From Croceibacterium sp. (lineage in GTDB: Bacteria > Pseudomonadota > Alphaproteobacteria > Sphingomonadales > Sphingomonadaceae), in the NCBI GenBank assembly GCA_025450635.1, contig JANWHA010000109.1:1-41595 (forward strand): a stretch of 41,595 nt of DNA, read 5' to 3'. The notes beneath the pieces are model-generated. The model had not been told where the DNA came from and searched no databases. It saw only the letters and a list, made by a program, of their open reading frames with translations. Of the stretch, positions 17,058 to 24,049 are shown one piece after another. Each line of letters starts with the position of its first letter. The stretch's first letter is position 1. Position numbers and translations under genes: made by a program.

Positions 17058-17827
17058 CCGCCCCGCCCCGCATCCTCGCCATCGCTGGCTCCGACAGCTC
17101 GGGCGGCGCGGGGATCCAGGCCGACATCAAGACCATCACCATGCTCGGCGGCTACGCGATGACCGCCATCACCGCGGTGACGGCGCAGAATACCGTGGGG
17201 GTGCAGGTGGTCGAAGAGCTCTCGTGGGACCTCGTGCGTGCTCAGATCGATGCCTGTTGGAACGATATTGGAGTCGATGCCATCAAGATCGGCATGATAG
17301 GATCTGCGGAGATGGCGCTTCTTCTTACTGATGCGCTTCTGGTCAGGAAGGCGATGGGCATCGAAGATCGCATTCCTCCGATCGTGTTCGATCCGGTACT
17401 CGTGTCAACCAGTGGGGCAATTCTTACTGAGCCGGGCGCGGTCCTTGCTTTTGATCGACTTATGAAGCTGGCGACCGTCACAACACCAAACGTCGCCGAG
17501 CTTGAAGCCTTGGGCGGCCCGGGGGCGATGGCAGAGCGGGGTCTCACCTACCTTGCCAAAGGGGGGGACGCTGAAGGCCGCGAAGTCGAAGATCGGCTGT
17601 TCCGCCCCGGTCAGGCGGACCGCGTCTGGCGCAGCCCGCGCATCGATACGCGGCACAGCCACGGCACAGGCTGCACGCTGTCGAGCGCGATCGCCACGCT
17701 GCTCGGTCAAGGCCTTGCCCTGGAAGACGCGATCGACGGCGCGCGCCACTTCGTTCGTGCTGCGTTGGAAGCCGCTCCCGGCTTCGGCGCCGGGCACGGC
17801 CCGCTGGGCCACCACGCGGTGCGCTAG
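17054..17827 (+). CDS. thiD: Hydroxymethylpyrimidine/phosphomethylpyrimidine kinase ThiD
   Basis: Phosphorylates HMP and HMP-P in thiamine synthesis. The 257-residue ribokinase-fold protein shows A-G-S-D-S-S-G-G-A-G-I-Q-A-D near the start (substrate loop). It also has the P-loop-like G-T-G-C-T-L-S-S-A with Cys207, the anion-hole element of the family. The ATG overlaps the DUF1272 stop. Codon use changes inside the gene: about 17250-17500 is visibly poorer in GC than the flanks (runs such as CTTCTTCTTACT), without breaking the frame. It ends convergent with the LOG-family gene, sharing stop bases. Confidence 0.94.
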   Translation: MTAPPRILAIAGSDSSGGAGIQADIKTITMLGGYAMTAITAVTAQNTVGVQVVEELSWDLVRAQIDACWNDIGVDAIKIGMIGSAEMALLLTDALLVRKAMGIEDRIPPIVFDPVLVSTSGAILTEPGAVLAFDRLMKLATVTTPNVAELEALGGPGAMAERGLTYLAKGGDAEGREVEDRLFRPGQADRVWRSPRIDTRHSHGTGCTLSSAIATLLGQGLALEDAIDGARHFVRAALEAAPGFGAGHGPLGHHAVR

Positions 17828-18717
17828 ACCGCGATCTTGTAGAACGCCGCGATGTGCCCCCAGGCATCCTCGGCGGTCTCGCACCACTGGAACAGCTCGA
17901 GGTCGCGGGGCGAGATCGTGCCTTCCTCGCATAGGGCCTGGAAGTTGACCACGCGGTTCCAGAACTCGCGGCCGAACAGCAGGATCGGGATCGGCTTCAT
18001 CTTGCCGGTCTGGATGAGCGTCAGCGTCTCGAAGAATTCGTCGCACGTGCCGAAGCCGCCGGGGAACACCGCCACCGCCCGCGCGCGCAGCAGGAAATGC
18101 ATCTTCCTCAGCGCGAAGTAATGGAACTGGAAGGAGAGGTACGGCGTGACGTACGGGTTCGGCGCCTGCTCATGCGGGAGCACGATGTTGAGCCCGATCG
18201 ATTCCGCGCCGGCGTCGCTCGCCCCCAGGTTAGCGGCTTCCATGATCGACGGGCCGCCGCCCGAGCAGACGACGAACTGCCGCTCGCCGTGCTCGACGAT
18301 GCCCTTTTCGCTGACCATCCGCGAGAGACGATAGGCCTCGGTGTAGTATTTCGACTTGGCGGCCAGCCGCTCGACGACCTGCCGCTCGTCGTCGGGCAGG
18401 TCCTTGGCGCCTTCGAGCGCCGTCTCGACGGCGTCGGGCGGCGGAATCCGCGCCGAGCCGTACATCACCAGCGTGGAGCCGACGCCGGCTTCCTCCAGGA
18501 GCATCTCGGGCTTCATCAACTCGAGCTGGAAGCGCACCGGCCGGAGCTCGTCGCGCAGCAGAAAATCGGTATCGCGGAAAGCCAGGCGGTACGAGGGATT
18601 GCGCGTCTGCGGCGTGTCGGTCGGCGCTTTGTCGGCGAAATCGGCTTCCTGTTTCGCGCGATAGAACTTGCGCACCGTCAGCTCGCGGTCGTCCTCGCCC
18701 GGATTGTGTTCGTCCAA
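17824..18717 (-). CDS. LOG/TIGR00730 family Rossmann-fold protein
   Basis: A 297-residue member of the family formerly called lysine decarboxylases, now known to include cytokinin-activating and nucleoside-monophosphate phosphoribohydrolases. The signature P-G-G-F-G-T-C-D-E-F-F-E is present (near 223-234). G-G-G-P-S-I-M-E-A-A-N (near 153-163) forms the nucleotide loop. The N terminus has about 80 extra residues compared with short LOG proteins. The start is a TTG at 18717 with GGGAGGAAA eight bases before it, which is convincing. Substrate is inferred from the family only. Confidence 0.88.
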   Translation of the reverse strand: MDEHNPGEDDRELTVRKFYRAKQEADFADKAPTDTPQTRNPSYRLAFRDTDFLLRDELRPVRFQLELMKPEMLLEEAGVGSTLVMYGSARIPPPDAVETALEGAKDLPDDERQVVERLAAKSKYYTEAYRLSRMVSEKGIVEHGERQFVVCSGGGPSIMEAANLGASDAGAESIGLNIVLPHEQAPNPYVTPYLSFQFHYFALRKMHFLLRARAVAVFPGGFGTCDEFFETLTLIQTGKMKPIPILLFGREFWNRVVNFQALCEEGTISPRDLELFQWCETAEDAWGHIAAFYKIAV

Positions 18718-18881
18718 CTCGTTTCCTCCCAGCGCTGCCGAGCGGAACTAGGCGTTCGGCGCCGCGAAGGAAAGCGGCCCGCCAGGCAATTTCGGCAACG
18801 GCCGATTAGGCTGGAAGCGAAGCACCGGCATAGCTAAACAGGACGCCTGGAGACGGGATTTGTGCGCTGAGTAATCCGACT

Positions 18882-19862
18882 TTGGCCCGCCGCACGCAAG
18901 CGATGCCGCACGCGGCCTCGAGCGGAACCGGACAGGCCACCGGCACGGCGATCTATTCCTGCTTCGGCTTCCGCCTGTTGTCGGACCTGCCGCTTCCCGA
19001 GTTGCGCCCGGCCACCGCCGACGACCCGCGTCCGCTGGTGCATGTACGGCTGGCGCCCGTGGCGGAAGAGCTTGCGGGCGGCGGGCCCGTCTTTGACGGC
19101 CTTCAGGCCGCCGGCTCGGTAGCGCTCCTGACGATCGCCGAAGTGGGGCGTTTCCTAATCGACGATGGTCGCGAGATCGTCGTCGATCCCTGTCCCGGGG
19201 TGCCGGCGAGCAATCTGCGGTTGTTCCTTCTCGGGTCGGCGCTGGGCATCTTGTGCCACCAGCGCGGCCTGCTGCCGCTTCATGCCAACGCCGTCGTCGC
19301 GTACGGGCGTGCCTTCGCGTTCGCCGGCCCGTCGGGCGCCGGCAAGTCGACCCTCGCCGCGGCGTTCCAGGCGAGAGGCTATCAGCTGCTGGCGGACGAC
19401 GTGTGCATGGTTGAGCTCGGCGAGGGGGGCGCGGCTCTGGCGTGGCCGGGAATTCCGCGCCTGAAGCTGTGGGCCGATGCGGTCCAGATGTTCCGTCGCG
19501 ACGACGAGTCGCTCGACCGGGTGGCCGAAGGGATCGACAAGTACCACGTCCCCGCCGGCCAGATGGCGGAGGCTCGCCCCGTTCCGCTCCGCCGGCTCTA
19601 TCTGCTGTGCCGGCGCGAAGGAGGCGGTCCCCAGGGCATCGTCCGCTTGAGCGGCCACGAGGCGATGGCGGCGGTCATGGCCCACACCTACCGCGGGCTA
19701 TGCCTTGAAGCGATGGGGCTGACCGAAAGGCATTTCCGGCAATGCGCGGCCATGCTCTCGTCCGTCGCCATCTACCTCGCTCCGCGGCAATGGGGTTTCG
19801 ACTGTTTCGAGCGTGAGGTCGATGTGTTGGAGCGACACGTGTTGCAAGAGGAATCGGCATGA
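18882..19862 (+). CDS. HPr-kinase-like lasso peptide kinase
   Basis: A 326-residue protein with the catalytic fold of HPr kinase but no phosphocarrier system nearby. The Walker A loop G-P-S-G-A-G-K-S-T lies at 149-157, preceded by L-L-P-L-H-A-N-A (His134) and followed by the acidic pair Asp172-Asp173, as in the HprK active site. Kinases of this sort in paeninodin-type clusters phosphorylate the C-terminal Ser of the lasso precursor. The candidate precursor at 23862-24023 ends in Ser, which fits. The frame opens at TTG 18882, with an ATG at 18903 as an alternative. It overlaps the B1 gene by four bases (ATGA). Confidence 0.85.
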   Translation: MARRTQAMPHAASSGTGQATGTAIYSCFGFRLLSDLPLPELRPATADDPRPLVHVRLAPVAEELAGGGPVFDGLQAAGSVALLTIAEVGRFLIDDGREIVVDPCPGVPASNLRLFLLGSALGILCHQRGLLPLHANAVVAYGRAFAFAGPSGAGKSTLAAAFQARGYQLLADDVCMVELGEGGAALAWPGIPRLKLWADAVQMFRRDDESLDRVAEGIDKYHVPAGQMAEARPVPLRRLYLLCRREGGGPQGIVRLSGHEAMAAVMAHTYRGLCLEAMGLTERHFRQCAAMLSSVAIYLAPRQWGFDCFEREVDVLERHVLQEESA

Positions 19863-20143
19863 AGGGAACCGACGTCGTCGTTCGCCAGGCGGACGATCTG
19901 CTGACGACAACGGTCGATGGCGACCTGCTCGGCATGAGCATCGAACGCGGCGTGTGCTACGGTTTCAACGCCGTCGCGACGCGCTCGTGGGAACTCATGG
20001 CCGAGCCGCAGTCGATCGACAGCCTGTGCGCCAGGCTCATCGCCGAGTTCGACGTCAGCGAGCACGACTGTCGCGAGCAGATGGAAGCTTTCGTCGGCGA
20101 GCTGGAGCGTGAGGGCCTGATCAGGGTGCACGGCAGCCGGTGA
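19859..20143 (+). CDS. Lasso peptide leader-binding protein B1 (PqqD-like RRE)
   Basis: A 94-residue PqqD-like RiPP recognition element. It has the winged-helix pattern of the family: a beta-hairpin (L-L-T-T-T-V-D-G-D-L-L-G-M) then helices around S-W-E-L-M-A-E and the closing E-R-E-G-L-I. In lasso pathways with a split B enzyme, B1 binds the leader (Y/W-x-x-P motif) and presents it to B2 and C. The ATG overlaps the kinase stop and the TGA overlaps the GTG of the cyclase gene, so all three are coupled. Confidence 0.88.
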   Translation: MKGTDVVVRQADDLLTTTVDGDLLGMSIERGVCYGFNAVATRSWELMAEPQSIDSLCARLIAEFDVSEHDCREQMEAFVGELEREGLIRVHGSR

Positions 20144-22080
20144 CCGCGCTGGCGGGTATCTGGCGGTTCGACGGCGATCCGGCCGCCCGTCAATCCTGCG
20201 CGCGAATGCTTTCGGCGCAAGCGATCTATGGTCCGCACGGCGCCGACAGCTGGGCCGATGGCGGCATCGCGCTAGGGCGCGCGCTGTTTCGTTCGCTGAG
20301 CGGGGACCGGTTCGATCGCCAACCGCTCTCGGGCGCCGGCGACCGCTTGCGCCTGGTCGCCGACGTGCGGCTGGACAATCGGGACGAGCTGGCCGAAGCG
20401 CTCGGCCTCGACGGTGCGGCCGCGCGCACGATGGCCGACGCGCAATTCCTTCTCGGCGCGTGGGAGCGCTGGGAGGAGCGGGCTTTCGATCGCCTGGTGG
20501 GCGATTACGCGTTCGCGATCTGGGATGCGGCGGCAAGGCATCTCGTGCTGGCCCGCGATCCGCTCGGCATGCGCCCACTCCATTACCACCGGGCGGCGAA
20601 CTTCGTCGCCTTCGCTTCGATGCCCAAGGGCCTCCATGCCCTCCCCGAGGTCCCTTATGCTCCCGACGAAGCGACGGTCACCGACTTGCTCGCGCTGTTG
20701 CCGGAAGCCGGCCCGGGCAGTTATTTCGCCGGCATAAGCCGCGTCGAGCCGGGTCATTTCGTGACGATCGGCGCTGGCGGAACGAAAGCTCGCCGACATT
20801 GGCAGCCGGTGCGCACGACCTTCAAGCTCGCCTCTTCCGAGGCTTATGCTGAAGCGCTGCGCGATCAGCTCGATCGTGCCGTGGCGGCGCGGCTGCGGGG
20901 CGCGGATGGCCGGATCGCCAGCCACCTCAGCGGCGGCCGCGACAGCGGCGCGGTGACGGCCGCGGCGGCCCGGCTTCTCGCGCCATCGGGCGGAACGGTC
21001 ACCGCCTTCACGTCGGTGCCGCGCGAGGGCTACGAGGAGCCGGACCCGGACGGCCGGTTCTGCGACGAAGGTCCGCTCGCGGCGGCCACGGCAGCGCTTC
21101 AGCCCAACGTCGCGCACGTGTTGGTGCGCACGGACAAACCCGCGCTGTTCGAAAGCCTCGACCGCGATTTCTACCTTTTCGAGCGGCCAATCCTCAACCT
21201 GTGCAACCAACACTGGGCCTCGGCGATCAACGATGCCGCGCGCGAGCGCGGTCTGACGATCCTGCTGAGCGGGCAGATGGGCAACATGACCATCAGCTAT
21301 TCGGGCATGGAGTGGCTCGCCCAACTTGCCGGGCAGGGCCGCTGGCTGCGCCTCATGCGTGAGAGCCGGGCGCTGGTCCGCGTCGGGCGGACGAGTTGGC
21401 CGCGAGCCGCCCTCACCAGCCTCGGTCCATGGCTGCCCATGCCCATGTGGCGCTTGCTGCGGCGAACGTTCGGCGGAAGCGCGGACGATCTGGCGAGCTT
21501 CAGCGCCATCAATCCCCATCAGCGGAGCCTGAGCCAGATCGACGCGCGCGCCCGGGCTTGCGGCGTGAGCTTTCCCTACCGCCCGCAACGCGATCCGTGG
21601 CAGACGCGCGTCTCGGTCCTGCAGCGGGTCGACCCCGGCAACTACCTCAAGGGCGTCCTCGGCGGCTGGCAACTGGATATACGCGACCCGACGGCCGATC
21701 GGCGGCTGATCGAGTTCTGCCTGTCCGTTCCCGCCGAGCAATACCTCCAGGGCGGCCAGCCGGCGGCGCTGGCGGCCCGCGCGTTTGCGGGACGGTTGCC
21801 GCCCGCGGTGCTCGAAGGGCGACGCAGGGGGCTGCAGGGGGCGGACTGGCATGTGGCTCTGACCGAGGATCGCGCGGGCCTGCGGCGGGAATTAGCGCGA
21901 TTCGCCGAGCTCCCCGCCGCGCGCCGCTTGCTCGATCTGGCGCGGATCGGCGAACTGGAACAGAATTGGCCCGCGGGCGACTGGAACGGCTCTGACGTCT
22001 CGGCTGCCTACCGCATCCTGTTGCTGAGGGCGACATCGATCGGGCATTTCCTGCGCAAGGCTTCGGCCAGCAACGCCTGA
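20140..22080 (+). CDS. Lasso peptide cyclase C (asparagine-synthetase-like)
   Basis: A 646-residue homologue of asparagine synthetase B that in lasso pathways adenylates an Asp or Glu side chain and closes the macrolactam on the core N terminus. The N-terminal part resembles the glutaminase domain (G-D-Y-A-F-A-I-W-D near 121-129; R-D-P-L-G-M-R-P-L near 139-147). The catalytic Cys2 is absent, because the protein begins M-T-A-L-A-G. The PP-loop S-G-G-R-D-S (264-269) supplies ATP binding. The start is GTG, overlapping the B1 stop. Absence of Cys2 argues against glutamine use and for a cyclase. An ordinary asparagine synthetase is the alternative but does not fit the neighbours. Confidence 0.87.
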   Translation: MTALAGIWRFDGDPAARQSCARMLSAQAIYGPHGADSWADGGIALGRALFRSLSGDRFDRQPLSGAGDRLRLVADVRLDNRDELAEALGLDGAAARTMADAQFLLGAWERWEERAFDRLVGDYAFAIWDAAARHLVLARDPLGMRPLHYHRAANFVAFASMPKGLHALPEVPYAPDEATVTDLLALLPEAGPGSYFAGISRVEPGHFVTIGAGGTKARRHWQPVRTTFKLASSEAYAEALRDQLDRAVAARLRGADGRIASHLSGGRDSGAVTAAAARLLAPSGGTVTAFTSVPREGYEEPDPDGRFCDEGPLAAATAALQPNVAHVLVRTDKPALFESLDRDFYLFERPILNLCNQHWASAINDAARERGLTILLSGQMGNMTISYSGMEWLAQLAGQGRWLRLMRESRALVRVGRTSWPRAALTSLGPWLPMPMWRLLRRTFGGSADDLASFSAINPHQRSLSQIDARARACGVSFPYRPQRDPWQTRVSVLQRVDPGNYLKGVLGGWQLDIRDPTADRRLIEFCLSVPAEQYLQGGQPAALAARAFAGRLPPAVLEGRRRGLQGADWHVALTEDRAGLRRELARFAELPAARRLLDLARIGELEQNWPAGDWNGSDVSAAYRILLLRATSIGHFLRKASASNA

Positions 22081-22209
22081 CACCTGTGCTGCGCCATCGG
22101 CGGTCGCCGATCGACCGCGCCGCAGCCCCGGGCGCCGCGCTTGTGGCGGGTCCGGCGCGGGGTTAGTCTTCGCTTGGGGCACCTCCCGCCCCGGTCCGGA
22201 ATCGGTTGG

Positions 22210-23409
22210 ATGACTCGCGAAAGCTACGCCGAGCTGGACCTGGCCATCGCCTGCTGCCGCTGGCCACGCTCCCCCGCACGCGATAGCGCGATCCGCGATG
22301 CCGCCGCTCGGGTATCGGATTGGGAGCAATTCGAACGGGTCGTCGCGAGGCACCGCATCGCCCCGCTTGTCCGCGACGGACTGTCCTGCGCGACAATCCT
22401 GCTACCGCCCGCCATCGACGAGCGTCTCTCCAGGCGCGCCGCCGATCGTGCGATCGACAGCCTCGTCATGGCGCGCGAGTCCGTGCGGCTCCAGCGCGCG
22501 ATGAGGGCCGCGGGGATTCCGGCGCTGATCCTCAAGGGCGCCGCGGTAGGCTACCTGGCGTACGGCGATGTCGGCATGAAGGAATCCTGGGACATCGACC
22601 TGCTGACCTCGCCCGAAAACGCGGCCCCGGCGCACGCGTTGCTGCAAGCGCTCGGGTACCGGGTTGTCGAGCCCGCGGGATTGGCCTCCTCCCAGTTCGA
22701 GCGCTTCACGCGCTACGCAATGGAGGCGGTGTATCGCGACCCTGCGACCGGGCTGTCGGTCGAGCTTCATTGGCGCGTGGCCCGGAACCGGACTCTTCTG
22801 CCCGGGACCGACGTGCACAGCCCCGCTCAAAGCCTTCCTTTCGCCGGAGATGAGCTGCTCACCTTCGACGACGACACGCTGTTCGCTTACTTGTGCGTCC
22901 ACGGTACGCGGCATGGCTGGGCGCGCCTGAAATGGCTCGCCGATTTCGCCGCGTTGATCGCACCGTGCAGCCCGGCCGAGACCGAACGCCGGTACCGCGC
23001 GGCGGTCGCTGCCGGTGCGGGTCGCGCGCCGGCCGTTACCCTGCTTCTTTGCCGCCACTTGTTCGACTCCGCGATGCCGGCGGACCTGGCGCGCGAACTG
23101 GAAGGCGATCGCTTGACCCGGTTTCTCGCGCTGGCGGCGCTCGCGCTCATGCGCGACCGCCAAGAGCCGCCGGCGTTCATATTGCCCCCGTGGCAATGGT
23201 TTTTCTCGCGCTTTCTGCTGGTTCCGGGAACAGCCTATCTACGCACGGAGATCCATGACTTGTGGAATCGCCCGATTGACCGCGCCCGCTTCGGCGCGCC
23301 GCTCGCGGGCTCCCTGTTTCACCTGGTGCGGCTGCCGCTGTCGTTCGCCCGGCTCATGGGGCGCGTCGGCAGCCGTCTGACCGTTCGCGCGAAGGCGTCA
23401 TTCGGCTGA
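22210..23409 (+). CDS. Nucleotidyltransferase-family protein of the lasso cluster
   Basis: A 399-residue member of the NTP_transf_5 (Uncharacterised nucleotidyltransferase) family. The active-site region reads L-I-L-K-G-A-A (Lys109) and W-D-I-D-L-L with Asp128 and Asp130 as likely metal ligands. Such proteins occur in many kinase-bearing lasso clusters (PadeN in paeninodin), with no proven reaction on the peptide; modification of the phosphate group is a possibility. The ATG at 22210 gives the conserved start, although the frame opens at 22141. A 129-base gap separates it from the cyclase gene, and its TGA overlaps the B2 ATG. Confidence 0.82.
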   Translation: MTRESYAELDLAIACCRWPRSPARDSAIRDAAARVSDWEQFERVVARHRIAPLVRDGLSCATILLPPAIDERLSRRAADRAIDSLVMARESVRLQRAMRAAGIPALILKGAAVGYLAYGDVGMKESWDIDLLTSPENAAPAHALLQALGYRVVEPAGLASSQFERFTRYAMEAVYRDPATGLSVELHWRVARNRTLLPGTDVHSPAQSLPFAGDELLTFDDDTLFAYLCVHGTRHGWARLKWLADFAALIAPCSPAETERRYRAAVAAGAGRAPAVTLLLCRHLFDSAMPADLARELEGDRLTRFLALAALALMRDRQEPPAFILPPWQWFFSRFLLVPGTAYLRTEIHDLWNRPIDRARFGAPLAGSLFHLVRLPLSFARLMGRVGSRLTVRAKASFG

Positions 23410-23858
23410 TGCAGCGCCTGACAAGACTTCGCGCCGTGTCGCTGCCTGAGTGTGGCCTGCTGGCCGAGGCGCTCGTCGCACTCGCGCTCGCGTCGCTCGT
23501 CGTTTCCGTGTTTCCGTTTCGCGTCATCGGCAATTGGGCGAGTGGTCGCTCAGGGGCGGCAGCGCCGCCGCAAGCTCGCCGAGCGGCCATCTCGCGCGTC
23601 CGCTGGGCCGTGAGCGCCTGCGCCCGCCGGGTGCCGTTTCGCGCCAAATGCTTCGAACAAGGCCTCGCGGCGTTGTGGATGCTGCGCCGCCGCGGCGTGA
23701 GCGCGACGCTCCACTTCGGCGCCGCCCACGAGCACGAAAGCCTCGTCGCCCATGTCTGGATCACCGCCGATGACGAGGCGGTAATCGGCTGCGAAATCAA
23801 GGATCGGTTCTTCGAGCTGGTCCGCTTTCCCCGCGTTGAGCGGTCAGCGGACGCCTAG
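23409..23858 (+). CDS. Lasso peptide leader peptidase B2 (transglutaminase-like)
   Basis: A 149-residue protein like the C-terminal half of McjB. It removes the leader using a transglutaminase-type cysteine active site. Cys81 in A-K-C-F-E-Q-G and His115 in L-V-A-H-V-W-I match the catalytic Cys and His, with the expected spacing. A hydrophobic stretch at 18-36 may be a membrane helix or a buried helix. With B1 separate, the split-B organisation is complete. The start overlaps the nucleotidyltransferase stop (TGATG). Its stop lies three bases from the stop of the convergent precursor candidate. Confidence 0.87.
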   Translation: MQRLTRLRAVSLPECGLLAEALVALALASLVVSVFPFRVIGNWASGRSGAAAPPQARRAAISRVRWAVSACARRVPFRAKCFEQGLAALWMLRRRGVSATLHFGAAHEHESLVAHVWITADDEAVIGCEIKDRFFELVRFPRVERSADA

Positions 23859-23861
23859 CCC

Positions 23862-24023
23862 TCAGCTGCCAAAGGCGAACGGGCCCTCGGGCTTGACGGG
23901 GGTGGCGCCGAGCTCGGCTTCGCCCGCGCGCATTCGCGTGACGCGCGGGCGGGTCCATGGCTTGCGCGGTTTTTGAGCCGGTGTGCCGGCATCCGCCGCA
24001 GAAGATTTCTGTCCGTTGTCCAT
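23862..24023 (-). CDS. Candidate lasso peptide precursor
   Basis: A 53-residue ORF missed by most gene callers. The leader contains W-T-R-P-R-V (23-28), matching the Y/W-x-x-P-x-[LV] signature that B1 proteins bind. The likely core is GATPVKPEGPFAFGS (39-53). Gly1 and Glu8 can close an eight-residue macrolactam, and a seven-residue tail with two Phe could plug the ring. It ends in Ser, the residue phosphorylated in paeninodin. GGAAGAGG precedes the ATG at 24023. An upstream in-frame ATG at 24053 overlaps the stop of the RTX gene. The usual Thr at core position -2 is missing (Glu37, Leu38), so the cleavage point is inferred. Confidence 0.7.
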   Translation of the reverse strand: MDNGQKSSAADAGTPAQKPRKPWTRPRVTRMRAGEAELGATPVKPEGPFAFGS

Positions 24024-24049
24024 CTCGCCTCTTCCGTTCGAACTTATTG

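Noticed and set aside
20272-21852. Long minus-strand ORF (526 codons) inside the lasso cyclase gene
   Set aside because: Fully antisense to a gene with clear motifs. The composition is Arg/Ala/Gly-rich, typical of frame shadows.
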